A DNA stretch of 64,000 nucleotides. It comes from Aldrovandia affinis (taxonomy: Eukaryota > Chordata > Actinopteri > Notacanthiformes > Halosauridae). Below, one piece after another: positions 24,201 to 37,500 of the stretch. The translations under genes were made by a program, and so were the position numbers. A model generated the notes under the pieces. The model was not told the DNA's origin. It ran no database searches and saw only the letters and a list, made by a program, of their open reading frames with translations. Where the stretch lies: the NCBI GenBank assembly GCA_029706075.1, contig JAINUG010000011.1, forward strand, positions 6,392,001 through 6,456,000. The letters run 5' to 3'. Every line of letters starts with the position of its first letter. Within the stretch, counting starts at the first letter, position 1.

Positions 24201-26207
24201 TCCCACTAGACTTGACAGCCACCTTCGAAAAGTAATGAAAACCCTTGTTACTACACTGCTTTGACTGGAGTGTGTGCGCACGCTCGCGCGTGTGTGTGTA
24301 TGTGTGTGTGAGTGACAATGGCTTAGCTGTTTACAGTAGGCCTGACTGTACAACCATTTTTGCTAGCAGTGAGCCAATTTCCATCTTAGCTCACATAATG
24401 TGTCAATATTGTTTACAAACATCACTGGCACATCAGCCAGCCATGCTATAAAGGTCAGATATTGTTTCTGCTGGTTCCATAAAAATGCATTACAAGGCCT
24501 GGATTTGTCTCTGTCAGTTAGAACTAATTTGGTCAAAACGATTGAACAAATCAACAAAAACGATATCCATGCACATGTCAGCAATAGTTGTGTTGAACTT
24601 TGAACTCTTGTAAAACTGACCATTGAACTCTTCTGTGAACTCTTGATCACGGTGCACTCGGCTGAAGTGAAGTTAGTGTGGCATGGAAGTAGTATTCCCT
24701 CCAGCGGGAAACAATGACTATGAATGCACAACATGAGCAATCACACGTTTTCATTTGGAGACAGTTTAAGTATGTGTGAATGCACCACAAGCAAATCCAA
24801 ACTATTAGCCACAGTGACACAGAATGGAGATGCAGAATCTAAAAAAGAAATCAAGGAGATATTCTGTTTCTTTATGCCTGCTTGCTATCCTAAATAAGTT
24901 GGAAGTCAAGTATTCCCTGTGGTTTACCACAGTTCAAAGCCTTTACTTAACCCTTACTGACTGTAGCACAAGGAATGCATGCCTTGATTTACCCAGGCCT
25001 TCAAGTGTTTGTGTTTCAGCACTGATTTTAACAAGTGACATTGATACAAAGACCTTCCCCAATTGGCTTTCTTCTGAAGGGAACTAGAAGCCGTAGCTTC
25101 ATAAAAAGCCTAATTTCTCTTGATTAAACACCCAGAATCATGCCTGTCGGCCGCGGAGTGCTCTTTATACTCGGGACTGACGGAAACAGTGCTGAGGAGG
25201 CAAAGGAGGCAGAGCAGGAATTGAGCCTGTGTTTTCCCATAAGCAAGAGCTACTTAATTTCCAGTTAGTTACTGGAAGTGCTACATCCAGCTCTGTTGCC
25301 GAATTGTTGCGGCTGCACTTGATCAGGGATTTGTGCTGTCCTCAATCCCACCATCTGTTCCCGGTCTGCCAAAAGCGGTCGATAGGAGAGGTTTAGAGAG
25401 GAATTTCCCACATTGCTTTTCTTTGGCGTTAAAGGGAGGAGGGGGGACTATCTGTCTGAATGGGGGTTTCATTCGGGTGGGTGGGAGGGTGAGTTCTGCA
25501 TGAAAAAGGGCAGAGGAGGGAGGAAAAGAAAAGAAGAAGAAAAAAAACAATGTTAAGAGAAAGACAGACAGAAGCCCCCAAAAACTATGTGTTGGTCTGT
25601 GAATCACAAGATCTCCCTTGTTCCCGTCCCCCTCTTTTTAAAATCCAATTAACATTTCAAGAATCCCCAACGGGTTACATGCAATAAGGTAATAAGGTTT
25701 ATAATTTGCTCCTCTGGACTTGGTGTTGTCGAGAGCTTGTCCTTGTATAATCCCCTGAAAGTACATTTCTCTCTGACTCAGCCATTGTTGCCATACTGGC
25801 TAATCAGTCAGAAGAGTGCCCTGGCCTTCAGTTAATTTGCCGTCTGAAATTCAATGGAGCATTCCTGTTTACTACACACTTTTTTTCGAAGAAAAAGATC
25901 ATTGTATTTTTTGTTGAAAGGATGTGAGATGCAGTTGGCACAACATCAAAGCAGTGGACAACAGCCATTGGACGTTACTTCTCTAATACCTCTTTTTCTT
26001 TATTTTTTCATGGTAAATACACTTTTGATTGGCATCCACTTCCTAGGAGGCTGACTGCATGATTGAAAATACCATCTAACAATATACAGTACTACTTTAT
26101 TTCCATGAGTTCTGGGTTTGGGGAGTTTTCCTTCCGTCTCTCTCATAGGGGTTTTCAGGTTATAAATGCTACGCTAAACGACAATAAATAGATATATGTT
26201 TTCCCAT
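21293..26207. other. Presumed ADGRV1 intron sequence between hAT and mariner-like elements
   Basis: Mostly AT-rich, with a five-unit minisatellite at 21567-21731, a poly(A) run near 23779 and a short CG/TG stretch near 24280-24311. I recognise no gene or other transposon. Confidence 0.5.
21567..21731. repeat. Minisatellite, 33-bp unit, five copies
   Basis: Five head-to-tail units of the type TCAGGGGTAGGACAGGAAAG followed by GAGACTGGGATTAG, with a few substitutions each. The last unit is the most diverged. Confidence 0.9.
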
Positions 26208-26209
26208 TA

Positions 26210-28202
26210 CAGTTTTTTACAATTGCTATCAACCTTTTTTCAGTTCTGTAGTCACATTTCCCAAACTCTTAACACTGTTAGCACAACATCAGTCTGTGTG
26301 GGCTATACAATTAACACATTTCTTGTTCCTTTGACACAAAATGCATACAGTTAACACATTTTAAAAATGCTTGAACTTCTTTTACACACAAGCTCAACCA
26401 AGACCAAAACAATGGATTTTTACTGCCAAATTTACAAATGCTTTCACACTGTATGTCAGAACAGATAACCTCATGTTCTAAACCTAATTTATAGGCTAAA
26501 GTTGAAGTGAACAGCAGTTCACATTGTAGATTGAAACAAAAATATATGTCCTGTATTTTTTTCATTGCTATTGAGAAACAGCTGATTGAAGATATGCAAA
26601 TAGATCAATCACAGCTGATTCCGGCATGGGAAACATACTCAAGTGTTGAGGCTCTTTCAATCGCATGACCATATAGTATAAAAAGGGGACCTCTTTGGGC
26701 TGATCTTGTGTGGACAAAGAACAATATAGAGCAACAGAAAGAGAGAAAGAAGAATGGCTGGACGAGGGAGAGGAAGACGAGTACCAGGACAAGGGAGAGG
26801 AGTTGGACAAGGACAAGGGAGAGTAAAGGCTGGACAAGGACAAGGTAGAGGGAGAGGAGTTAGAATGCGTGGTGGCGCTCAAAGAAGGGCAAGAGCTAGG
26901 GTAACAGATGAGATAAGAGCTACCACCATAGACCATGTCATTAACCATGGGCTATCATTCAGAGAGGCTGGTGCCGTGCCGGGCAAGAGAGGAGCCAACA
27001 TCACCATGTGCACCGCAATCTCCAACAATGGTGTGCTCCTGCACAAATGTGAGATTGGTGAGATTGGTCCCTACAACACCGACCAGACTTCTCCTGTTTT
27101 TAGAAGACCTGCACGAAAGACTGGTGCCGGAGGCAGAAAGGGGACAGGTGGGGGACCACTTGCCAATATATGTGATCACATGGGACAATGTGGCATTCCA
27201 CCATTCCCGTGCAGTCACAGCCTGGTTTGACGCCCATCCAAGGATGATGTCCTTTTCCTTGCCCCTTACTCCCCTTTCCTCAGCCCCATTGAGGAGGTTT
27301 TTTCAGCCTGGAGATGGAAGGTTTTCGATCATCGTCCACACGACCAAATGTCCTCTTGGATGCAATGGATGCTGCATGCCAAGACATCACAGCTGAACAC
27401 TGTCAAGGGTGGATAAGGCATGCCAAAAGATTCTTCCCAAGGTGCTTTGCCAGAGAAGATATAAGGTGTGATGTGGATGAGAAGATTAGAAGAGGACTTT
27501 GTATTTTTCTTTTTTATTTCTTCTGTGCCTTCTTTTGTTTGTATATTTTGTATTTTCACACAATGGTGACCAGCAGCTATATTGCCTATTTTTGTTCTCT
27601 TGCAGTAATTTCCCCTTTGCAAATAAAGCCTTTAATGTTGTTACAGTTTTTTCATAAACTGTACATTCTATAAAGCTACTCTGAGATGGGTCATTCACTT
27701 TTGGTATTGAATGTTTGCAAAAAAAAGAAACAAAATGCATGCATTTACTAAACCCAGCAAAAGAAAAATGTAGAGAGGCCTCAAAAGAAACTGCAGTGCA
27801 AAAGACAATTTATGTTCAATACAATATATTGTCTATTGTATACGGGTAGAACTGACACATGTAAAGTAATGCAGTTTCTGTAATTCCATCTGCTGTTAGT
27901 GTTTTTTATGACATTGTGCTCTGATTGACTAAATGTGCCTGTTGGAAGAGAAGATGTGTTAGTGTTTGGAAGAATTATTTAATTTTGAGACATATTTGCA
28001 GTGTTTTGGTAGACTTAGTGTATTGTGTTAGTGTATTCTTGTATTTTGAAAATTAGTGTTGGTGTTTAGTTTACAATGTATGATTTTGAACATGAAATTA
28101 ATCGTTTTGCCAATTGTGTGTGGTAGGTGTGTTGGTGCGTTAAGAGTTTAGGATAAGTGTTAAAAGTATTGAAAAACGCTTTATAGCGATCGTAAAAAAC
28201 TG
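26210..28202 (+). mobile_element. IS630/mariner-like DNA transposon, internally deleted
   Basis: Ends CAGTTTTTTACAATTGCTAT and the near-perfect inverse at 28183-28202 are flanked by TA dinucleotides (26208-26209, 28203-28204). The open frame from 26754 has an Arg/Gly-rich N-terminus and the helix-turn-helix start RARVTDEIRATTIDHVINHG. It then jumps to GKRGANITMC and HKCEIGEIGPYNT. The catalytic-domain continuation (DLHERLVP, ITWDNVAFHHS) is in the next frame to about 27250. The end of the protein (ITAEHCQGWIRHAKRFFPRC) is in frame from 27314. Linker and part of the DDE domain are deleted, with about two frameshifts. It resembles a transposase common in fish; the exact family name is not certain. 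Confidence 0.85.
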
Positions 28203-28204
28203 TA

Positions 28205-29432
28205 ATATCTAGTTTGTGACAAGGTACAGTTTTTAGACTTTTTTCTGATTTAATGATCCACACTTTAACCATGGTTGATGATTAAAGACATTTAATGTTT
28301 GAATCCTCAGCAGCATGGTCCTATAAACATCCACGCAGGTCTAAAATTAGTGCCAGGAGAAACTGCATATGCATTGTAATTATGTGGTTTTGACCATATA
28401 ATATTCAGCATGCTCGGAGACCCCCACGACATTGCAGGGGAGGCAAGTTCCTCTTCCTGTGATTCGACAGCACTGTATTCAATGCAAATGCTTGTGTCCT
28501 AGCTCCCAAACACAGGCTGCCTGTGTACTTTGCACTACACAGGGGTTTGGGCCAAAACCATAGCCGCCGTGTTTACGATGTACGCCGCTACATCCAGCCG
28601 TGTCCACAGTGAGACGGGCAGGGAGCAGCCTCAAGCATCTATTTCCTCTCACTTGTTATTTTTAGATTTGCTCAGCGAAAACAAATAAACAAAAAAGAAC
28701 ATGTTGGATTTGCACGCTTACCAAAATAAAAATGAATGTCGTTTTGGCGACATCCAGAAATAAAAGAAACACAGCTTCTGCGTAGGTGGCCCTGTGACTG
28801 TGCTATTAGTGGTCTCGCTCCATGCTGAAATGGCAGGGTTTAGTTTGTTTCCTTCGTCGTAGGGACCCGGCAGTCGATTCGTTCAGGCTCAGCGCGTTTC
28901 TGATGTATGCTGTTTGTAAAGAGTCCAGCAGTGTGGCTGGGGGAAACGCATGTGTGCACAAATGTACGTGTGCTATGATGCTTAAGAGGCAATCAACCGA
29001 GAGTATAATGACCATCATTGGCGGTGAACACCTGGCCACTATTGACAGAATAGCAAGTACAGATGTGCATGCTTCAAGCTTGCTGAGGAACTGTGTCAGC
29101 AGGACATGTTGGAGGCACAGGATACAGGATGGCATGTGACCTGTCACTGTGTGGGCAGTGTGAAGGCTTGGAAGTAGGAGTTGGGATGTCCTCCTAGTCA
29201 TCAGCCAGTTAAAACCTTTGGGTCCACGTTTCTAATTTAGCAACGTAAGTAAGCAGTGCCCTGGGAATCCACTGGGAGTGCTGGACTTCTTGTGAACACC
29301 ATATGGGAACATGCTACCACAGAAACACCTCCAGACCTTGTTTCAGAGCAGAGGGGTGTGGAGCTATCATGAAGAGGAGAGGGTTCTGCATGCTATTACA
29401 CTCTTAATAATTCACTATATATATACTGTATA
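28205..29432. other. Presumed ADGRV1 intron sequence, nothing recognised
   Basis: No gene, microsatellite or identifiable transposon is seen in this 1.2-kb stretch. Confidence 0.5.
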
Positions 29433-29704
29433 TACACTACCGGTTTTTCCAGTTTTTACAGAAATTTAAGCAGTTCAAGTCCAGTGAATAACCTGAAATG
29501 GTACAAAGGTAAGCAGTAAACTGCCAGAGGTAAGGAAAAAAGTTTAGGTACATTTTTTGGCAGTGGGTAGTTTCCTACACCATCAAAAGGCACTTGGAAA
29601 CTGGAGGAAACTCTGACAGGAAGAGGTCTGGCAGACCTGAACTGCTTAAATTTCAGTAAAAACTGGAAAATGGGGGTGTTCTAAAACTTTCGACCGGTAG
29701 TGTA
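29433..29704. mobile_element. Tc1-derived MITE
   Basis: TACACTACCGGT at 29433 and its complement ACCGGTAGTGTA at 29693-29704 bound a 272-bp element in a TATATA-rich target. The inside keeps pieces of a Tc1 transposase gene (GGCAGACCTGAACTGC region near 29630), so it is an internally deleted copy. Its ends match the left end of the Tc1 remnant at 54195. Confidence 0.85.
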
Positions 29705-32700
29705 TATATATTTCAGGCGAGTGAATTCTTGTGTGTAAGAGCGAAACCGTTAAACGCCACATTTGCATTCAAATTCCAACTTCTATCTGTGAATTCCACA
29801 GTATAATACAAACCTACTGTAGATTCCGATGCACTCACAATCCCAGCAACGGAAAATAAATGTCAGTCACAACAACTATGACATGAGCAAGGGAATGTGA
29901 TACATTGCAAACGCTGTAATATAGTGTCTGTTCATTTGCGGCAGAGCTCCCCCTGTCGATGCACTGCTTAAAGCATTTTTCAGTGTTTGCTATCGTTATG
30001 TGGTCAGCAAATATGGACAGCGATACCCACATAATCATACATTGCCGATGGATAAACACATATGCTCAGAAGATTTGACCCTCACTGTCCTGTGATGTAC
30101 GCAGTGCAACGGCTCCCAGTGCGACGTGTCTGTCTGCAGATGTCTGACTCCAGATTGCCAGTCAGAAGGTCGGGTTGAATGAAAGAAAACCGCCCCTCGG
30201 CTGCTGTGCAGGCTTGTAATAAGGCGGCAGATCCATGTGAACGCTGACTGACTGAGGCAACCTCAGGTTCATAGTCTGGGGCCACTGGAACCGGGGGAGT
30301 GTGGGGAGGTGGTGGGGTGGGGAGGAGGAGGGGGTTGACCAATTAAGCAGTTTTCTTCAAAATGGAATTCGCTCGTATCCAGCGACCAATTAAGCCATGT
30401 TGTTGCATTGGTTGCTTTTAGATCTTTAGTGTATACTTTTTTGGTGTCTTCTTTGGTGACTTTTTTAATGAGGATTTTTAGGAAATCCTGAAGCTTCCTT
30501 CAGCATCATACCCCCTCTTCTTAAAAGATAAAAATTCATCCAGAAATACTGTACATTCACACAGCGGACCACTCAGTGCTGTGGTCGTACATAGCTACAG
30601 ACATGTACATATTCCCGTGGGGTAGCAGCGTATTGTAAGATAGAACACATGTGTGGTTATGTGCGTCATGCACACTGGCAAAGGCGGGCGATCATCCGCA
30701 GAGCCGATGCCTGGGGTTACTCACCGACCCCTCCAGGACCTGAACGGCACGGTCAGGGCTGGCCCGGCCTCGCTGGCCGCGAACTCTTGAGCCCTGAATA
30801 ATTGATGCCAAGATTATGAAGCCACTCCTTTCCCAACAGGAGTAACTCTAGAGCTGGGTGCTGACCCACGGTTCAGACAGGTAACCGTACCCTTGCTGTG
30901 TCGCTCGGGGGAAGGATCCGATGTAATTGGCTGAGTCTCGGTTACGCGGGGCAACGCTGTTGCGCGACGCCTCGTGCTAAGTCATGCTTGGGGTGACAGG
31001 GTCAGGCCAGTGCAGAAGGGGGCTTCTTGTCTTAGCATATTGTTGTTATGAGATGGGAGAAAAAAACCCATTTATATCTGCATTCGTGAAACCCCTAAAA
31101 AAAAAAGGAAAACGGGTACCAAAATCCATATTCACTCCACTGGCTTTCATTTAACCTTTATTTAAACAGGCTACACTTCCTGTAGCCAGGAGCTATGGGC
31201 TGAAATGCCCTTACAGGAAAAATACAGTAGCCACACCTAAGCAACTTTCCTGGCAAGAGACTGAGGTTCTTTTGCAGGGGACAATAATTCCAAAATATTG
31301 AATAAAAAAATTGAAAAGTCTGCATGTGTTGCCAGCTGTGACAACGGGGTGCTTTGCCTACTCTTGTGAGACGAGACAGAGCGACTTTGGTGTCTGACCG
31401 TTTCGGCCCTTATCAAAGTTGGGAAGCGTGGCCAAAGCCTTCACGCCACCTTGCCCTCCGACGGCTAGCTGGTGCGACTACAGAGTCCTGATCCAAAACT
31501 TGGCAGTGGAAGATCCACAGGACAAATGCAGCACATTGCTAGGCTGATACAATGTCGAAGTCCTCTTAATATCAGCCCTTTGCAGCCAAAAAGACAGTTC
31601 TGGAAGTTGGAAGTGTGTTTTTTTAATTATTGACCTTACATATACCAACCATTTTTACACTTACAGTCAAGTCTTTTGATTCATGCCACATGTACCTCAT
31701 CTCTTTTTTCCCATTGCTTTGGTTTAGTGAGGAGAATGTTAAAAGAGTTTAAGACATGTTAAGCAAACAGATTCCTTTCTCATCTTGCAACAAATGCCAA
31801 TAAAACGCAAGTAATAGCCTAACATCTGCTTGTTTATTATGTGAGTTTATCAGTGGAAAAGTGGACATTGTAAAATGTTCAAAAGCCCAAGTTTTGTTTT
31901 AGTGTCTGGTAATAAAGTGCTAATATATTCATAAAGGTTATGATGGTAGTCACATTTTTTATGTCAGTGCAGTATATTCTCCAATGAGAAACACTGCAAA
32001 TGCTTGTAATCTAGGTGTATGTGAATAGGTGATGGGCTGTGAATTGGCTTCCAGCATGCCTCTGTGTTGCGGTTCATGGGTTCAAATAGCCTGCCTTTGA
32101 AGTGTTGAAGTTGAAGCTCCAACTCCTTTATCTGTTTGAAAGCAAGCTGCCATAAAGAACAGCACTGGTTATGTGGGAAATACTGGTTGTGTGTGTTTAT
32201 GTGTGTGTGCATGAATTGTGTGTTATAGAAGACAATAGGATCAAATCTGACTTTATTCCCCCCCCTAGGGGTAATTTCAATGTGGCTTGGGAGAGAGAGC
32301 AGAAACACATTCAAGATGTTACTATGTAGATTTCAATATATGCAACATAAATGCATACAGCATCCACATTAAATGTGTAGTACTCAGGAACAGGTGTGTG
32401 TTTCTGTGTTTCTGTGTGTGTCTGTTTTGTGTGTGTCTGTGTGTCTGTCTGTGTTGTGCATGTGTGTCTGTGTGTGTCTCTGTGTATTTGTGTGTTTGTG
32501 GGTGTGTGTCTGTTTGTGTGTGTGTGTGTGCGTGTGTTTGTGTGTGTGTTGTGGTATGGGAGACAGTGCGTGATCTGTGTGCTGAAGAAGACCATGTGTG
32601 TAAGACCCCAAGCTCTCCATTTGAACATGATGGTTCTGTAAAGCTTTATTTCTTTAGACTCTGTCCTCACTATTAGATGTCCTTTGATTTGATTTTAGAT

Positions 32701-33761
32701 GTTTTTAAGGGAAAAAAAGCCATGACTTGCAGTAAGTGGCACTTGCTTTGTCATCCCCCTCTCCCTAGTAGTTAAATAATGTCACCCCCCTCTGTAAATG
32801 CTAAACAGAGGGAACATTTGTATTTGTTTTTTCCATTATTTCTGACATGTAAGACTGGATTTGATTTACTTTGACTCTTTTGCAGTTGCTTATAAACTGT
32901 CAACTGACATCTGTACGGTTTGTAATCCCATATGAAGCTTTTTTTGATGACTTAGTTGAAACAGCACTAAGAAATTTTATACTGAGGAACAAACAGGGTG
33001 GGAACATTGAACTCAGGATGTGATAAGTCTTCTGAACGAAACAGCCCTTTTTACATTCTGCTATAAAACCAGATGCGTAACATGTTCCCCAAAAAAAGAA
33101 CCTCATAACACAATTTATATGGTCTTATCCTTGAGGTGTAGTGGTTGACATCATGTTATTCAGGGAATGTGATTGGATGCGTCTTTATAATGTGTTAATC
33201 ATGTACAATGATTATATAACTGTAGGGCAAACTTGGAAATGCTTTACATAATAAGTAGTAAAGTTTTTATATATCATTTTTGAAATAAAAAATGCGTAGC
33301 TCCTCAAGGTACACCCATACATTTCAACATGACTGTAGCTTCACTTATATTCAGAAGTATAGCTACAGTGAGAGTTGGGGGCCACTTTTAAAAGTGGCCA
33401 AAAGACTTATGATGAGCTTGATCATCATTCTATTACCAGTTATCCATAGCACACTGTAGCATATGTCTGTACATACATACATCTGTGCTTCTAGAAAGGA
33501 GTTCACTAAATTCTCTAGTCCCGAAGTTCTCTCACAATTCAAGATGGAAGGGAAAGTGTAAAATTATATTTTTCACCAAATCCAGTTGTTCACACTTTTG
33601 TGCTTAGGAACTGTATCATGATTTTCCTGATATGGTGTCATTGTCATGGTTTCCTCTTTGAACTTTGGTGTGGGAATTTGGGGAATTTCCATCAAGAAAA
33701 GCATATACAATCGCATTTTTTTTTTTTTTTGTCTTAAATACTTAAACTATTTTGTATTCAC
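29705..33761. other. Presumed ADGRV1 intron sequence
   Basis: It contains a CpG-richer stretch at about 30660-31010 and a TG-rich array at 32395-32556. A stretch near 31148-31260 (CATTTAACCTTTATTTAAAC) resembles a common fish interspersed repeat, but I cannot name it. No gene is recognised. Confidence 0.45.
32395..32556. repeat. Degenerate TG/TGTC-rich tandem array
   Basis: About 160 bases of TGTGTGTCTG-type units with scattered TTTG and TTGTG interruptions. Confidence 0.85.
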
Positions 33762-33775
33762 TATATCTGTATTTC

Positions 33776-34135
33776 GGCAGCACGGTGGTGCAGTGGATAG
33801 CACTGTCGCCTCACAGCAACAAGGTCCCGGGTTCGAATCCCGGCCGGGGGCCTTTCTGGGTGGAGTTTGCATGTTCTCCCCGTGTCCCCGTGGGTTTCCT
33901 CCGGGTACTCGGTTTCCTCCCACAGTCCAAAGACATGCACGTTAGGCTAATTGGAGAGTCTAAATTGCCCTGTAGGTATGAGTGTGTGAGTGAATGGTGT
34001 ATGTAGTGCCCTGCGATGGATTGGCGACCTGTCCAGGGTGTATTCCTGCCTCTCGCCCCAATGCATGCTGGGATAGGCTCCAGCCCCCCCGTGACCCTGA
34101 CCAGGAATAAGCGGCTGAAGATGAGATGAGATAGA
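33776..34135 (+). mobile_element. tRNA-headed SINE with 14-bp target duplication
   Basis: Begins GGCAGCACGGTGGTGCAGTG with box B-like GGTTCGAATCC, then a body I know as widespread in fish (CCTCCCACAGTCCAAAGACA, GCGATGGATTGGCGACCTGT) and a short GATGA-type tail. TATATCTGTATTTC occurs immediately before (33762-33775) and after (34136-34149), showing target-primed insertion. Confidence 0.92.
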
Positions 34136-34149
34136 TATATCTGTATTTC

Positions 34150-34582
34150 TTATGGCTTTGTTATAACCACAAGATTATGTGTGTCTTAAAGACTGTGTCC
34201 ACCTGACAAGTGGGTGAGTGGATGAACGATTTGCTCCCGATATTAGTGATGCAGCGTCTTGCATGCACATCTCATGCTTCCTTTACATGATTGGCAAGAA
34301 AACATTTATTCAGAGGATGGAACACCTGGTACAACAGGATTGATCAACCACAGTTTCACACAGACACATGCCAATGACATTTAGATAAAGTGTTAATGGT
34401 ATAATAGAGTGATGATGATATAGTCCAAATTCTACTGACTAGTTAGTGGATAATTCAATCTAGTAGCTATGTTTGCTGCTAATATTCCAGCTAAGCTTAG
34501 CAAGCATTTGGGCATTTTTCAAAGACTTGTTAGCGATCTAGGTAACACTAGCAATTCATTTGGCGTTACAATTTGCAAGTTA
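34150..34582. other. Presumed intron sequence between SINE and Tc1
   Basis: No gene or element recognised. Confidence 0.5.
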
Positions 34583-37500
34583 TACACTGCCTGGCCCCCA
34601 AAAATCACCACCTGGATTTAACTAAGCAAATAGGTAAGAGCCTTCCATTGGATAATTACTGCAGTGATTAATATGTTTTAGCTGGCAACAAGTTATTTAA
34701 CCCTAACTGATGCAGTGAGTAGCTTCTGATTTCTTAAACAACCATGTTGGAAGACATATCCTGTGGTTGTGGAAAAGATGTTAATCTGTTTCAGAAGGGT
34801 CCAATTATTGGCCTGCATCAAGCAAAGAAAACAACTAAGGAGATTGCTGAAACTACTAAAATTGGGTTAAGAACTGTCCAATGCATTATTAAAACCTGGA
34901 AGGATAGTGGTGAACCATCATCTTCGAGGAAGAAATATGGTCGGAAAAGAATCTTGAATGATCGTGATCGGCAATCACTTAAACGTTTGGTGAAATCATA
35001 TCGTAAAAAATCAACAGTAGAACTCACGGCTATGTTTAATAGTGAAAGTAAGAGCATTTCCACACGCACAATGTGAAGGGAACTCAAGGGATTGGGACTA
35101 AACAGCTGTGTAGCCTTAAGAAAACCACTTGTCAGTGAGGCTAATCGGAAAAAAAAGGCTTCAATTTGCTAGGGAGCATAAAGATTGGACTCTGGAGCAA
35201 TGAAAGAAGGTCATGTGGTCTGATGAGTCCAGATTTACCCTGTTCCAGAGTGATGGGCGCATCAGGGTAAGAAGAGAGGCGGATGAAGTGATGCACCCAT
35301 CATGCCTAGTGCCTACCGTACAAGCCTGTGGGGGCAGTGTTATGATCTGGGGTTGCTGCAGTTGGTCAGGTCTAGGTTCAGCAACGTTATGTGCCCAAAG
35401 AATGAGGTCAGCTGACTACCTGAATATATTTTTACTTTTTACATTTTAAGCATTTAGCAGACGCTCTTATCCAGAGCGACTTACAAGATGTGCATCAATA
35501 CATGGTAGGAACAATCACAGTTAGCGCACGAGATCAGTGCAGGAATACAGCAATAGACATCATTGCAGGCATCTGCGTACCATACCTGTAACACCGGGAA
35601 GGAAAAGGTATTTAACATTTTTATTTTTTATTTTTTTAATTTTTTTAATTTTTTTAATTTTTTAAAATAAAGAGTATAGTGTTGAACAAGTGAACAGTGG
35701 TGAAGACAATTTAGCTAGATGGACAGAGATCAGGGGTAGTGGAGTCTGAAGAGGTGGGTTTTGAGTCTCTTGCGGAAGATGGAAGTGATTCCGCAGTCCT
35801 GACCGGGACATGGAGGTCGTTCCACCAACGAGGGACCAGGACAGAGAAGAGGCGAGACCGCGAGGAGCGGCTGCCAGGCGCCCGGAGGGATGGGGCAGTC
35901 AGTCTGCCAGCAGAGGCGGAGCGGAGGGGTCTGGACGGGGTGTAGGGCGTGATGAGTGACTGGAGGTATGGGGGAGCAGTACCTCTGGCCACTTGAAAAG
36001 CAAGCACCAGTGACTTGAATCTGATGCGTGCTGCGATGGGGAGCCAGTGCAGAGAGGAGAGTAGAGGGGTGCGTGGGTGAACTTCGGCTGGTTGAACACC
36101 AGGAGCAGCAGCGTTCTGGACTAGTTGCAGTGGCTTGATGGCACAGGCCGGAAGGCCTGCCAGCAAGGAATTGCAGTAGTCCAGACGTGAGATCACCAGG
36201 GCCTGGACCAGGAGTTGAGTGGCCTCTTGGGTGAGGAACGGCGGATCCTCCGGATGTTGTGGAGGAGAAACGGCAGGTCCGAGTGATCGCTGCAATATGG
36301 CTCGAGAAGCACAGCTGGTTGTCCAGGGTTACCCCAAGACTCCTGGCAGACTGGGACCGAGACACTATGGAACCTTCCACGGTGATTGACGCATCAATCA
36401 TCGGGAGCCCTTCGCTGGGAGGAAGAGCAGCTCTGTCTTCCCCAGGTTCAGCTTCAGGTGGTGGGTGGACATCCATGCGGAGATGTCAGCCAGGCATGCA
36501 GAGATCCGTGCCGGGACCTGGGTATCAGATGGAGGGACGGAGAGAAAGAGTTGAGTGTCATCAGCATAACAGTGATAGGAAAAACCATGAGCAGAAATAA
36601 CAGAGCCAAGTGACTTGGTGTACAGAGAGAATAGGACAGGGCCTAGCACCGAGCCCTGCGGGACACCGGTAGAGAGGGTGCGGGGAGAGGAGAGGGATCC
36701 TCTCCAGGCCACCTGGTAGGACCGGTCAGCCAGGTAGGACTCAAACCATGTCAACACAGATCCAGAGATTCCCATCTCGACGAGAGATGAGAGCAGGATC
36801 CGGTGGTCCACGGTGTCGAATGCCGCCGACAGGTCGAGGAGGAGGAGGACGGAGCTAAGGGATCGGGAGTTAGCGACGTGAAGAGCCTCTGTGACCGCAA
36901 GGAGAGCAGTCTCTGTGGAGTGGCCTGCTCTGAACCCAGATTGGTTAGGATCAAGCAGGTCGTTCTGTGAGAGATGAGCAGACAGTTGATTATAGACAGC
37001 CCGCTCTAACGTTTTGGAGAGGAAAGGGAGGAGAGAGACAGGTCGGTAGTTAGAGATGACAGCAGGATTCAGAGAGGGTTTTTTGAGGAGGGGGACAACC
37101 TGAGCGCATTTGAGGGAGGAGGGGACAGAGCCAGAGGAAAGAGAGGAGTTAATGACATTAGAGACAAAGGGGAGGATGTCCATAGCAATGGACTGGAAGA
37201 GGGGGGAAGGAATGGGATCAAGAGGGCAGGTGGTGGGACGGTGGGAGAGAACAAGTTGAAGGATGTCCGAGTCAGGGAGGGGTGAGAAGGAGGACAGAGG
37301 AGTGGGAGGTTTAGGTAGCGGGATGGGAGAGGGAGAGGTTGGGGGGAAGGAGTTGCGAATGACCTCAACCTTCTCGTGAAAGAAGGATGAGAAGTCATCG
37401 GCGGTTATAGAGGAGGGGGTGGGGGAGGAGGAGGGGTGAGGAGAGAGGAAAACGTAGCATAGAGTTTACGTGGGTATATACTGAATGACCAGGTTTTTCC

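Noticed and set aside
32287-32676. 129-codon Cys/Val-rich open frame
   Set aside because: Translation of a degenerate TG array.
33776-33850. Possible tRNA gene
   Set aside because: tRNA-like boxes are the head of a SINE with a clear 14-bp duplication; no full cloverleaf.
35730-36476. 248-codon minus-strand open frame as a separate gene
   Set aside because: It overlaps the L2-like LINE and is an off-frame reading of its C-terminal coding part.
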